A stretch of 36,601 nt of DNA from an unicellular cyanobacterium SU2 (GCA_002110465.1 NEED01000076.1:1-36601); one strand, 5' to 3'. Positions 14,594 through 23,307 are shown, counted from the first letter of the stretch. Numbers and translations: made by a program. The notes: generated by a model not told the origin, from the letters alone.

Positions 14594-16063
14594 ATGAGTA
14601 CCTGTTTAATTCTTCAAGTTTTAGGGAATAGTGACGTTATTTGTGATAATAAACAAGGGGCTGAAGTATTACAAGGGCATACAGTAGAAGATGTCCAAGA
14701 ACAAGCAGAGTGGAATGATGAGGACTTTGCTAATGGAAAAAGTAATGTTGATTTTCCCTTAATTACCAAAATTATCAAGCACTATCAACAAGATTATCAG
14801 ACCTACTTAGGGGTTATTTTAACCAATCAAAGCGAATGGATCAAGCATCAAGATATTGCAGACGCACAGTGGAAAGAAATTATTAGTTCTGATGGCCATT
14901 GGTGGGAGAATATCTTAACGGAATGGTGTCGAAGGAACAAAATTAATTTCTATGCTTTACCTCTTTCTATTGATGAAACAATTCCTAAAGGGGTAGCAGA
15001 TTGGGAAGGGATCGCTTCTCTTCTCGAAAATTATCTTAATCAGACAATTGTTCGAGATAAAAATAGTTTTAAATTAAAGAATCAAGAAATAACGATTGAT
15101 AAAATTATTATTCAGTATAGTAGTGGAACCCCTGCCTTAAGTAGTGCCTTATACTTATGGGGAATCGAAAAAAAATTAGCTAATATGCCCATTGAATTTG
15201 CTTATTTATCTCGTTCCAATTCAAGGGTAGATTCTCATGAAGGGAAACATTGGCAATGGCGACTAAAAGTGCCACAAATTGAACAATTATTGGATATTCA
15301 GGACTTGGCTGGTGTTTTAACTTTATTAGAAGATCATCCTAATAAATCGTTAAAAAAGATTGTTCGTAAGTTAGACTGGGCAGTTTCTTTTAATTTAAAA
15401 CAATTACAGTTAGGACTGAATCCTAAACAAAGCATCATTGAACGGATTGCGATCGCCCTGTGGAGTGAGGAAGCTTTCCGCAAAAGGGGACAATGGATGC
15501 ACTGGTATTTGAGAGTAGCAGGAGCCTTTGAATTAGCCATTTTATCTTTAGTCGAATATCAGGGACAAGGTAACTATGAATGGCAAAGAGAGGGAGATAA
15601 AGTTCTTTTAAAGGAGCTAACTAGCAACGAAGAACTACAATACAAAGCTGGCGTATTAACTAAATTATTATCCGGGGGACAATATCAAACGTCGTTTTTG
15701 CGACAAGGACAAAACATTTCAGTCTCCTATGCTTGCCCTCCCGTTAATGATAGTCAGTGGAATCAATTTAAGCAGTTTTATATAGGGAATGGATGGAAGT
15801 TAAAAGAAGGAGTTTATCAATCTTTTGCTGATTTACGCAATAACTTATATCATGCCCTTCAAGGAGATATGATTGATGAAATTTTAGACCTAAAAACCCA
15901 AAATTTAAACTCTGTAACCCACCCATCTCATCCTTCTCAAGTTGCCATTGAAAAACTAAATTATCTTCTCGAACTTGCTAATTTATCCCAAGACGTAAAA
16001 AATGCCATCAGCAAATATGAAATATGGATACAACAGGTTAAGGAGGGTTTAATCAATGAGTAA
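14594..16063 (+). CDS. CARF-HEPN ribonuclease of the type III CRISPR locus (Csx1/Csm6-like)
   Basis: About 489 residues; the frame opens at TTG 14588 but MSTCLILQVLGNSDV from ATG 14594 fits the first CARF strand. The CARF ligand-loop motif SSGTPALSSALYLW lies near residues 178-190 of the longer frame, and a HEPN catalytic motif R-x4-H is seen in LRNNLYHAL (about R417 and H422). Such proteins are RNases switched on by cyclic oligoadenylate made by Cas10. The protein is long for Csx1 and its middle region is unassigned. Its stop overlaps the cas10 start by 8 bases, so it is part of the operon. Confidence 0.8.
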   Translation: MSTCLILQVLGNSDVICDNKQGAEVLQGHTVEDVQEQAEWNDEDFANGKSNVDFPLITKIIKHYQQDYQTYLGVILTNQSEWIKHQDIADAQWKEIISSDGHWWENILTEWCRRNKINFYALPLSIDETIPKGVADWEGIASLLENYLNQTIVRDKNSFKLKNQEITIDKIIIQYSSGTPALSSALYLWGIEKKLANMPIEFAYLSRSNSRVDSHEGKHWQWRLKVPQIEQLLDIQDLAGVLTLLEDHPNKSLKKIVRKLDWAVSFNLKQLQLGLNPKQSIIERIAIALWSEEAFRKRGQWMHWYLRVAGAFELAILSLVEYQGQGNYEWQREGDKVLLKELTSNEELQYKAGVLTKLLSGGQYQTSFLRQGQNISVSYACPPVNDSQWNQFKQFYIGNGWKLKEGVYQSFADLRNNLYHALQGDMIDEILDLKTQNLNSVTHPSHPSQVAIEKLNYLLELANLSQDVKNAISKYEIWIQQVKEGLINE

Positions 16064-17111
16064 TTTTAATTGGCTACCCTCTCAAGCGAATTTATATAAT
16101 GTTTTACCTGATAATCCGAGTCAATTATCCACTCATCCTGTTAGTGGTCAATGGCAAACATCAGATTATTTAAAGAATCAATACTGGTGGGGAGGAGGTG
16201 CAACCCAAGAAAGTTATCAACAATTAATGGATTGTGACGATCCGACCTTAACGCAAATTGGTATTATTACGTTTGGCCCCGTACAGTCCTTTTTAGGAAG
16301 TGGTCAACGCTTACGAGATTGGGCGGTTGCGTCATGGTTATGTCATTATTTATCAGGGGTTTTAATCTACCGATGGGAACAACTAGGAGGACGAGTTTTA
16401 TTACCACTTCATCGTACTGTCCCGTTTGTTCAATGGTTAAAAGGTGAAGCCGTTGATGAACGATTTTGGCAAGCAGAATTGCCTAATATTGTTACTGGTT
16501 TATTCCCTAATAATCAGGGATGGTTAGAAAATATTCAGCAACTGGTTATTAGCGAATGGGGAGGACTATTAAGAGAATTAGAACAAGCTTCCATTCATTT
16601 TGAACAAGGCTATTTAAACGGGATTGGTTGGCGAGTTATTCACGAAAATCATCGTTATTTATGGTCAGTTTATACGGCTTCTACTGCGTTAAACCTACAA
16701 ACCCTTGACGATGACTTAAAAACCCTTTATCAAAGCATAGAATCTCAGAAAATTAGTCGTCATTGGCAGGGACAATGGTGGGGAGGTCGAACCAGTCCCA
16801 GTGCCGGATATTTATCACAGTGGCATCCCGGCTTAAAACCCATTGCGTCAGGCGGATTATGGGGTTTACCCGAAGATAATATCAAGCAATGGTGGGAAAA
16901 TGCTGCTCAAGATAGTTCTTTATCGGGGTTATTTTCTAAAAGCGATCGCCTTAACAGTTTAGAAGTAGTTAAACGACTCGCTTCTGTTCCTGATATTATT
17001 CAACCCACCTTAAAACAATTATGGCAACTGTCGCCCCCTCCCTGTCCTTGGGGTAGATTTCCAGATCGGAGTGCGATCGCCGCCGCTTGGATTCCCTCTC
17101 AGGAACATTAA
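16056..17111 (+). CDS. cas10: Cas10/Cmr2, N-terminal part (split by frameshift)
   Basis: 351 residues containing the first palm entry of Cmr2: IGIITFGPVQSFLGSGQRLRD and WAVASWLCHYLSG. No HD nuclease domain precedes it; only about 70 residues stand before the palm, so the DNase domain of typical Cas10 is absent. The frame ends with CPWGRFPDRSAIAAAWIPSQEH and then stops. The homologous sequence continues in the frame starting 17087. Restoring one C in the CCC at 17094-17096 would join IP to LSGTLNDL. Translationally coupled to the CARF gene. Confidence 0.82.
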   Translation: MSNFNWLPSQANLYNVLPDNPSQLSTHPVSGQWQTSDYLKNQYWWGGGATQESYQQLMDCDDPTLTQIGIITFGPVQSFLGSGQRLRDWAVASWLCHYLSGVLIYRWEQLGGRVLLPLHRTVPFVQWLKGEAVDERFWQAELPNIVTGLFPNNQGWLENIQQLVISEWGGLLRELEQASIHFEQGYLNGIGWRVIHENHRYLWSVYTASTALNLQTLDDDLKTLYQSIESQKISRHWQGQWWGGRTSPSAGYLSQWHPGLKPIASGGLWGLPEDNIKQWWENAAQDSSLSGLFSKSDRLNSLEVVKRLASVPDIIQPTLKQLWQLSPPPCPWGRFPDRSAIAAAWIPSQEH

Positions 17112-18238
17112 ATGACTTAAACGAGCTATTTTATAGTGATAACTTGCAAACAGCCTGGGGAATGCCGAGAGTTGACCGAAATCCTCAACAATTTGCCCAT
17201 CCTCGTGCTTTAGAACGAAGAAATATCGTCGATGAATATGTGGCAGACTGGGAAGAGTTTCGTCCCCAAGGTTGGGAAAGTCCCATTGAATGGACAGTGG
17301 GATGGCGAGGCGATGGGGATAAAATGGGGGAATGGTTATCAGGGAAACAATACACCGAAAAACGGTTAAATTGGGCGCAATGGCATCTTGATTCTGATTT
17401 AATTCAACAACATCAACTAAATATCCAACCTCCTCAAGTCCCTAACCGTTTTAAAAAGATGGATCTTCCCCATATTCTTGATTTATCGGTTTTATTTAGC
17501 TATTGGAATCAATTACTTTATCCTTTGACTGAAGAACACCACGATGGGAAAGTTATTTTTGCTGGAGGGGATGACTTTTTACTGCTTGGCCCCTTAACAG
17601 AAGTAATACCCTTAACCTCGGATCTTCATCATCTCTGGATGGGTGAGCCAACACCCTTAACTAGCCCTCTAGAAGAGGAAAGTGACGGATGGGTTAATTA
17701 TCAGGATCAAATTTATCCGATACCAGGAAAACAGATGAGTTTTAGCTTAGGAGTGGTAATTGCTCAACGAAGAATCCCTCAGTCCCTTTGGCATCGCGGT
17801 TTAAATGATGCTTATAAACAGACCAAAAATCAAGGGCGAAATCGTGTGTGTGTTCGGGTTCTGTTTAATAGTGGACAAGCTTTAGAATGGGTCTGTCCTT
17901 GGCCATTGTGGCATTGTTTAATGGCAGTAGAACCAGTAGAGACTGCCCCTACTCCCCTAAATGTTTGGGAGAAATTATTAGCTTATCTCGAAGGCACTCA
18001 TTTTTCTTGGGACTCTTCCCCCTCCCAACCGAGTAAACTTCTAGATACCCTCTGGCAAAGTGTAGGATTGCCCTTATCTTGGCAAAAAATTCAAACCCTT
18101 CTCAACCAACAGAGCGATCGCCGTAACCTCAATGAAGTTGTCGGGTCTTGGATCTGGTGGCAAAATTGGATTTCCTTGAGAGCTTTTTTAGCCCGCCAAC
18201 AAAGAGAACGAGAGAAATGGCTAGAAAAGCTAAAGTGA
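17087..18238 (+). CDS. cas10: Cas10/Cmr2, C-terminal part with GGDD cyclase motif (split by frameshift)
   Basis: 383 codons from a TTG at 17087 that is probably not a real start. It carries VGWRGDGDKMGEWLSG (about 72-86) and the second-palm motif FAGGDDFLLLG (GGDD at 160-163), the active site that makes cyclic oligoadenylate, followed by the helical C-terminal domain. Together with the upstream piece it gives about 730 residues, short for Cmr2 because the HD domain is missing. If the frameshift is real the effector would lack an intact Cas10 unless ribosomes slip back one base or the two parts reassemble. Confidence 0.82.
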   Translation: MDSLSGTLNDLNELFYSDNLQTAWGMPRVDRNPQQFAHPRALERRNIVDEYVADWEEFRPQGWESPIEWTVGWRGDGDKMGEWLSGKQYTEKRLNWAQWHLDSDLIQQHQLNIQPPQVPNRFKKMDLPHILDLSVLFSYWNQLLYPLTEEHHDGKVIFAGGDDFLLLGPLTEVIPLTSDLHHLWMGEPTPLTSPLEEESDGWVNYQDQIYPIPGKQMSFSLGVVIAQRRIPQSLWHRGLNDAYKQTKNQGRNRVCVRVLFNSGQALEWVCPWPLWHCLMAVEPVETAPTPLNVWEKLLAYLEGTHFSWDSSPSQPSKLLDTLWQSVGLPLSWQKIQTLLNQQSDRRNLNEVVGSWIWWQNWISLRAFLARQQREREKWLEKLK

Positions 18239-18320
18239 TGATAATTACTCTTATATTTCAATAAATGCTCTTGTTTAAGCCAAAATAGTCTATTTGACAA
18301 TTTCTGCCCCCCAATCAATT

Positions 18321-19295
18321 ATGACATGGTTTAGTATTACTCCCTCAGCCCCCATTACCATTGGAAATTTAACCCCAGTTGGCCAAAATAGCGGACAAGT
18401 CGGGTGTCGTTTTCCCCCCAATGGACATCATCTTGCCGGATGTCTTAACCTACCCACTCATTGTCAACTGTGGGGTCCGTTTTGGTGGAAGTTTCCTTCC
18501 CTTTATGTGGTTTTACCCCAAATCGTTTATACTCTTGATGTTGATCGAGGACCGTTGGCCTTACCAGATAATTTTTATCGAATGCAGTGGGTTTCAGGTC
18601 AATGGCAAGTCCAACCTCAGCATCAAGAGCAACCCATTGAACTGATTGGAGGACGCTATCTGATTGAAGCAAACACGTTAAAAAGCTTTTGGTATCAAGA
18701 ACATTGGAATAGTAATAATGATTTAGCTCATTTTCCTTGGACACATCTTACCCTCAGTCACAATAGCAGGGAAGATTATCAGGTGAAGGATGAAGGAGGA
18801 TTTTTTGCGGAGATGACTACTTTGTTAGATCCGGAATGGGCGATCGTTGTCAAAATAAAAGGTAATTACATCCCCCCTGTCTGGAGTAGTTTAGGCGCAG
18901 GGGGAACACCGGTGGTCATTCAATCAGAAAGAAGAGGACAACGCTACGACTGGTTAGGGGGTTCGTTTGATAATTCTACAGGAAATTCTACAGGGGGCAT
19001 TTTACTAACAGGGGCATTATGGCAACAAGGAAAGCAAAAAAGCTCAGTTCCCTATCCCAATCTTCCGATTAAAGCCTATGCAGCAGATTTACCTATTCCT
19101 TGGCAATCTTGGACAAAAGTAAGAGATCGTCATCATCCTGGGCAAAAGGTACAGGTATTGACCCCTGGGGAATGGTTAACCCCAGCAGGGGCAGTTTATT
19201 TATGGGAAGATGATTCTTCTCTCTTACAATGTGGCCCGTTATCTGATGCTTATCATCGAGATGCTTTGGGTTACGGACATTTATGGTTATTTTGA
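18321..19295 (+). CDS. cmr3: Cmr3-like RAMP (Cas5 group), type III-B
   Basis: The frame opens at TTG 18294, but ATG 18321 gives MTWFSITPSAPITIGN, a typical Cmr3 opening, and 324 residues. Further marks are LAGCLNLPTHCQLWGPF after the first strand and the C-terminal YHRDALGYGHLWLF, a glycine-rich end like that of Cas5-type RAMPs. In the complex it would cap the crRNA 5' tag next to Cas10. It follows cas10 by 82 bases and precedes cmr4 by 10 bases. The family is assigned from position and these motifs; similarity is moderate. Confidence 0.7.
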   Translation: MTWFSITPSAPITIGNLTPVGQNSGQVGCRFPPNGHHLAGCLNLPTHCQLWGPFWWKFPSLYVVLPQIVYTLDVDRGPLALPDNFYRMQWVSGQWQVQPQHQEQPIELIGGRYLIEANTLKSFWYQEHWNSNNDLAHFPWTHLTLSHNSREDYQVKDEGGFFAEMTTLLDPEWAIVVKIKGNYIPPVWSSLGAGGTPVVIQSERRGQRYDWLGGSFDNSTGNSTGGILLTGALWQQGKQKSSVPYPNLPIKAYAADLPIPWQSWTKVRDRHHPGQKVQVLTPGEWLTPAGAVYLWEDDSSLLQCGPLSDAYHRDALGYGHLWLF

Positions 19296-19305
19296 GGACA
19301 AAACA

Positions 19306-20079
19306 ATGACAATTCAATGGTTAATTTGTCAAGAACCCGTTCATATTGGTGGCGCAGATAGTGATAGTAGAGGCAATAATAACCCTATTTATCGCTTACC
19401 TGATCGAACACCTGCCATTCCGGGGAGTTCTTTAAGAGGTGCTTTACGCGAAGCTGCTGAAAATAGTGATTCCGTCAGTCAATTTGTTAAAGATTGGTTT
19501 GGCGGAGAGAATCAAGATATTAGTCCGGGGGGCATTTCTTTAGGATGGGGTTGGGCGTTATGGTTTCCCGTTCATGTTTTGGGATATGGTAGTTGGTGGG
19601 TTACTTGTCCAAAATGGTTGAATTATTATCAACGATTAAACCAAGGAACTCCTTTTAATTTTCAGACTGGTCAAGTGTATAGCACTGATTCAACTTTAAC
19701 CGGTCAAAATGTTTATCTCAGATGGCTTAAGCTTAATAATATTCAACACCATGATCAGGCTCAGAATTCTTTGCCCATGCCAGAGATAGTACAAAGCGAT
19801 CGCTGTTTAATTGTTCCTGATACCAGTATTAACTTATTCGTTGATATGGGATTAGTTCGTCAACCCAGGGTTAGTTTATTAGATGAACCACAAGAGAATG
19901 GTAACTTGGTCGATAACTTATTTTCTGTAGAAGGATTGCCCCCAGGGTCGGTCTTTTTCTTTGCCTGGACAACTCGAAAACAGGTTAATAATTTACCTAA
20001 ATGGAACACTTTTTTGAAAGGAGAACATTACTTAGGAGGACTCTGGAGTGTCGGTTATGGAAGAATTGAGATTAGTTAA
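19306..20079 (+). CDS. cmr4: Cmr4-like RAMP (Cas7 group), type III-B
   Basis: 257 residues from ATG 19306; the frame is open to 19210 but that part overlaps cmr3. RAMP marks are EPVHIGGADSDSRG, IPGSSLRGALREAAE and a C-terminal LGGLWSVGYGRIEI. Cmr4 forms the crRNA-binding backbone and its loop Asp cuts target RNA; the DSDS in the first loop contains candidate Asp residues. Some relatives of this length are Cmr6, but the two-RAMP protein at 21365 better fills that place. Confidence 0.7.
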   Translation: MTIQWLICQEPVHIGGADSDSRGNNNPIYRLPDRTPAIPGSSLRGALREAAENSDSVSQFVKDWFGGENQDISPGGISLGWGWALWFPVHVLGYGSWWVTCPKWLNYYQRLNQGTPFNFQTGQVYSTDSTLTGQNVYLRWLKLNNIQHHDQAQNSLPMPEIVQSDRCLIVPDTSINLFVDMGLVRQPRVSLLDEPQENGNLVDNLFSVEGLPPGSVFFFAWTTRKQVNNLPKWNTFLKGEHYLGGLWSVGYGRIEIS

Positions 20080-20117
20080 TTTAACTAAGTAGGTGGAGCA
20101 AAATTCAACGTAAAATA

Positions 20118-20191
20118 AAAAAGTTCGTAGTAGGGGCTTTAGCACTGAATGGCTTACGACAAACCTTAATTTATTTATGCCTATCTACTTA
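20118..20191. repeat. Dispersed 74-base repeat, copy 1
   Basis: It matches 30916-30988 at about 69 of 74 positions. It contains an imperfect hairpin built on GTAGTA...TTACTAC with a GGGCTTTAGC core, a type of small dispersed element common in cyanobacteria, plus about 30 bases of shared AT-rich flank. Here it sits in the gap between cmr4 and the cmr5-like gene and may affect their co-transcription. Confidence 0.65.
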
Positions 20192-20269
20192 AGAGCCTAT
20201 TGATAAACAAAATAAATAGACTCTAATCCTAAGTTTCTTTGAGCAAAATTATCTCTAGGAGTGTTAATT

Positions 20270-20704
20270 ATGTCAGTGATTCATTATGACTTAGATGCGA
20301 AAGTATTTGAACAACTTAATGTAGGAAATGACACAATTAGTCAATGGAAAGGGAGGGCTAGTGGCATGGCTGATTATGTTGCTACTTGGGGCATAGAAAG
20401 ATTTTGGGCGATGTCTCGTTCTCCTGTTTTATTAGGGGGAGGACTTCCTGATGCTAATCAAGGAAATGATGAACAAAGACGTTATTTTGCTTGGGGAGTT
20501 GCTAGAGTGGTCTTATGTCAAATAGTAGGTAATGATTTACAAATTAAGGCTGATATGGACACAGCAACTTTTCAAAATCGTTTCAGACAACTTTGTTTTA
20601 ATCAGCAGGTTTTGTTGACGGATTTGTTAATAGAAATTTCGGACACCATTCAGTTTTGGGCGATGCGAATGAGTGATGCTATAGACAACGCTATTAATGT
20701 ATAA
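20270..20704 (+). CDS. cmr5: Cmr5-like small subunit (Cas11 group)
   Basis: 144 residues from ATG 20270, chosen for the AGGAG site at 20257-20261. The protein is all helical and Trp-rich (GRASGMADYVATWGIERFW, FAWGVARVVL, ISDTIQFWAMRM). Size, helicity and place after cmr4 in a Cmr operon fit Cmr5, which lines the belly of the complex. Sequence similarity to characterised Cmr5 was not obvious, so a lineage-specific accessory remains possible. Confidence 0.55.
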   Translation: MSVIHYDLDAKVFEQLNVGNDTISQWKGRASGMADYVATWGIERFWAMSRSPVLLGGGLPDANQGNDEQRRYFAWGVARVVLCQIVGNDLQIKADMDTATFQNRFRQLCFNQQVLLTDLLIEISDTIQFWAMRMSDAIDNAINV

Positions 20705-20768
20705 TTTCCAAAAAAAAAGGATGGGTGAGGATTTTTTTGTTCTTACCTTTTTTAGTTTAATATAAAGA

Positions 20769-21108
20769 GTTTCAGCACCTTTACCTTCTAATGAAGGTCG
20801 CTACGATTTAGACGGCAAGAAAACAGAGCAACATTATCAACCAGTTTCAGCACCTTTACCTTCTAATGAAGGTCGCTACCGATTGATTGACGAATTCGAG
20901 GAAACCCACCCACGTTTCAGCACCTTTACCTTCTAATGAAGGTCGCTACAAACCATGCGGACGGTTTAAAAAACCTTGGCCACTCCAGTCATCAGACTTG
21001 TTTCAGCACCTTTACCTTCTAATGAAGGTCGCTACTCTTGTTGTTGAACGATTATTGACTATTTTTTGTCAAGTTTCAGCACCTTTACCTTCTAATGAAG
21101 GTCGCTAC
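20769..21108 (-). CRISPR. CRISPR array 1, five 36-base repeats, four spacers
   Basis: Identical repeats lie at 20769-20804, 20844-20879, 20914-20949, 21000-21035 and 21073-21108. Spacers are 39, 34, 50 and 37 bases. On the minus strand the repeat ends GCTGAAAC, the usual crRNA tag shape, and contains the perfect hairpin ACCTTC-ATTA-GAAGGT. This implies minus-strand transcription, against the direction of the cmr genes, with the leader on the right. All four spacers are open in at least one frame on the plus strand. Confidence 0.95.
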
Positions 21109-21364
21109 CCTCCTTATTAAAACCCAGATAATATCAAATGTCCAGACCCCATTTGCGAGGGTCAGCAAAAATAGCTCCCCAATTTCTATTTTTGGGCTTC
21201 TCTCAAAACCCAAAAGCCTTTTCCTGTCTATGATCGAGGGTCACAACGAAAAAATAAGGTTTGACGGTTATTTGAGAGATCGTCGATCTTTATAGATTGG
21301 GATTTCTGATCAAACCTACAATTAAAATAGGTAGATTTTACCAAATATTACTAATAACTCAATT
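21109..21364 (-). promoter_or_regulatory. Probable leader of CRISPR array 1 and upstream region of the next gene
   Basis: 256 bases without a gene. CGAGGGTCA occurs twice (21155-21163 and 21235-21243, 80 bases apart), and TTTTGGG...CCCAAAA forms a 7-bp inverted repeat between them. Given the inferred array orientation this side is the leader. It must also hold the promoter of the two-RAMP gene on the other strand, which starts at 21365 without a clear ribosome-binding site. Confidence 0.5.
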
Positions 21365-22900
21365 ATGACTTCTCTTCCCGTCGAACTTCCACAATGGTAT
21401 CAAGTTGACCCAGAAAATGAGCGCAAAGGATGGACTCCTAAAACAACTGATATTGTTGAAAATAACGAAAATAAACCCATTAATTACGCATGGAATGGTG
21501 CAATCAGTCCTCAAGGCGCAAAAAATCCCACTGTCAGTCTTAAACGTCTGAAAATTCTTAGCCCGATTCAAGTAGGAGGGGGAAGCTTACCAGAAGGCAT
21601 GATTTTACCTGCTACCATCGGAGGCGTTCCTTGTATCCCCGGCTCAAGTATCAAAGGCGCATTTCTCAGTTATTTACGACAACAGTGGTCAACAATGGAT
21701 TCAGAAGAACAGAAATTCTGGCGGAATTTGACAGAAAATAATTGCCAACAATGGCAACCTCGTAAAATTCGTTTTGAGACGATTTTGTTAAAAAATGTTA
21801 AGCCTTATCCCCTAAACCCTCAACAATCTTGGCAAGTTTTTAACGATGGAGACAAGAAATTAGGCATACAGTGGCAAGTTTCTCCTAAACATCCCCCTGG
21901 ACCTGGCGCAGATAAATTTTCCTTACAAGTGTCTCTGAAACCTTCCATAAATCAACAACAGAGACAATGGTTAGAAAATCGTCTAACTCAATTATTAAAA
22001 GACAAAGGAATAGGCAGGGGAACAGCGTCTGGTTTTGGTCGTTTAGCATCCACGACTCCCAATGGACGATGGGAAATACAATTAACAGGAATGAAACCCT
22101 GTTATCAACCCCATAAACCCGATAAAGATAGAAGTAAACACCAAAATGGTTTATATCGTTGGACTCCTCAAGTTTTACGAGCTAATTTAAGAAGTCACTT
22201 CACTCGTCTTGCTTTAAGTATGTTACCAAAAGAGCAAGCTATTCGATTAAGCGATCTCATATTTGGTGGGTTAGGAAAGCCCGCTCAATTAACTTTAACA
22301 AGTTTTCTAAAATGTGTTGATCCTGCCAGAAACACACCTAACAATAATAGTTATGCGAATATTCCCGCAAAAGAAGCTCATTCAACATGGTTAATTAATG
22401 TCGATTGTAATTCTCGATTTCAAGGGCTAATTCAAGATTTATTAGTGTTTTCTAGTCGTATAGGCGGTTTGGGGGCAGGATGGCGCAGACCTCCTCATCA
22501 ATTAACTCGTTTCAATGGTTATCGAGGAAGTGAGTTTACAGTAACATCTGTCAATTCTCAAGGAACAATTACAGAAGAACCGATTTCTGTGTTAATACAG
22601 CGACTTTTGGCAACAATTAAACAATTAGCTACTGATAACGGATTTAATTGTTTGGCTCAATTTCAACGAGTGGGTAGCACATTTTTAAGTATTTGGCAAG
22701 GACAACAGGAACAATGGAAATGTATTGTGCATGATGTCTGTAGTACAAAAGCAAAGAATCGACCTTCTTGGTGTGGAGATTCTCAGGATCGGCCTTCAGG
22801 CTATGCAGTTCGTCAATATGATGATGATTGTTTGATCACTGTCTTTGATGTAAAGGTAGAAGTCACTCTTCAGGAACAAAAATTTAATAAAATTTGGTAG
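21365..22900 (+). CDS. Two-module RAMP protein: Cmr6-like plus probable Cmr1-like
   Basis: A 511-residue protein with two RAMP units. The first (about 55-240) has LSPIQVGGG, the Cmr6-type CIPGSSIKGAFLSYL (91-95 IPGSS) and a glycine-rich loop GIGRGTASGFGRL (215-227). The second (about 262-440) has YRWTPQVLRANLRSHFTRL, LIFGGLGKPAQLTL (298-311) and SRIGGLGAGWRRPPH (364-378), the pattern of Cmr1-type R-LR-F and GGxGAxxRR motifs. No separate cmr1 or cmr6 is present in the window, so the fusion supplies both. These subunits cap the 3' end of the crRNA filament and help bind target RNA. It is separated from the other cmr genes by the array. Confidence 0.72.
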   Translation: MTSLPVELPQWYQVDPENERKGWTPKTTDIVENNENKPINYAWNGAISPQGAKNPTVSLKRLKILSPIQVGGGSLPEGMILPATIGGVPCIPGSSIKGAFLSYLRQQWSTMDSEEQKFWRNLTENNCQQWQPRKIRFETILLKNVKPYPLNPQQSWQVFNDGDKKLGIQWQVSPKHPPGPGADKFSLQVSLKPSINQQQRQWLENRLTQLLKDKGIGRGTASGFGRLASTTPNGRWEIQLTGMKPCYQPHKPDKDRSKHQNGLYRWTPQVLRANLRSHFTRLALSMLPKEQAIRLSDLIFGGLGKPAQLTLTSFLKCVDPARNTPNNNSYANIPAKEAHSTWLINVDCNSRFQGLIQDLLVFSSRIGGLGAGWRRPPHQLTRFNGYRGSEFTVTSVNSQGTITEEPISVLIQRLLATIKQLATDNGFNCLAQFQRVGSTFLSIWQGQQEQWKCIVHDVCSTKAKNRPSWCGDSQDRPSGYAVRQYDDDCLITVFDVKVEVTLQEQKFNKIW

Positions 22901-22958
22901 TTTGAAGATAACTGGAGTTTAGATCCCTAAAATTCCCTGTTTTAGACTCCCAAATCCT

Positions 22959-23237
22959 TTAGCCATTGTTGACCTCCTCTTGTTCCCTATCAACTTTCTC
23001 ATACAACGCTTCAAGTATCCATTGATGTCTTGATGGCGATGGCCTTCTACTGGCCACCAAGTGATCAATCTCTTCTAACAAATCTGTCGGCACTCTCAAC
23101 TTGACCGACTGTAACTTATCTTCCTTTTTGTTCTCTACTGGTACTTGAACGTCAGGTTCAGACCCTCCTTTATTAATAAACTTCTCTAAATTGTTATCCT
23201 TTACCTCAAGGTCTTTGGGCTTGCGACTAACTGGCAT
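22959..23237 (-). CDS. parB: Ribbon-helix-helix plasmid partition protein (ParA partner)
   Basis: 92 residues: a disordered charged N-terminal half and a C-terminal RHH domain (KLRVPTDLLEEIDHLVASRR then SRHQWILEALYEKV). Small ParA proteins without their own DNA-binding domain (type Ib) pair with RHH centromere-binding proteins of just this size. It lies 70 bases downstream of parA on the same strand, and GTGATATCAC sites occur on both sides of parA. Expected to bind the centromere and repress the operon. Confidence 0.7.
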   Translation of the reverse strand: MPVSRKPKDLEVKDNNLEKFINKGGSEPDVQVPVENKKEDKLQSVKLRVPTDLLEEIDHLVASRRPSPSRHQWILEALYEKVDREQEEVNNG

Positions 23238-23285
23238 CGGTTTGATATTCCCTTAATTTCTACTTGAACTTTAAATAATATTAAC

Positions 23286-23305
23286 GTGATATCACCTAGA
23301 TATCA
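23286..23305. promoter_or_regulatory. GTGATATCAC palindrome between parA and the RHH gene
   Basis: The perfect 10-base palindrome GTGATATCAC (23286-23295) is followed by AGATATC. The same decamer recurs upstream of parA, so both are candidate binding sites of the RHH protein. Confidence 0.55.
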
Positions 23306-23307
23306 GA

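Noticed and set aside
19210-19305. Upstream extension of the cmr4 frame
   Set aside because: It overlaps the cmr3 coding region and lacks similarity to RAMP starts; MTIQWL at 19306 fits the fold.
20887-21295. Open frames running through CRISPR array 1
   Set aside because: They translate the repeats and spacers; the repeated peptide is only the 36-base repeat read in frame.
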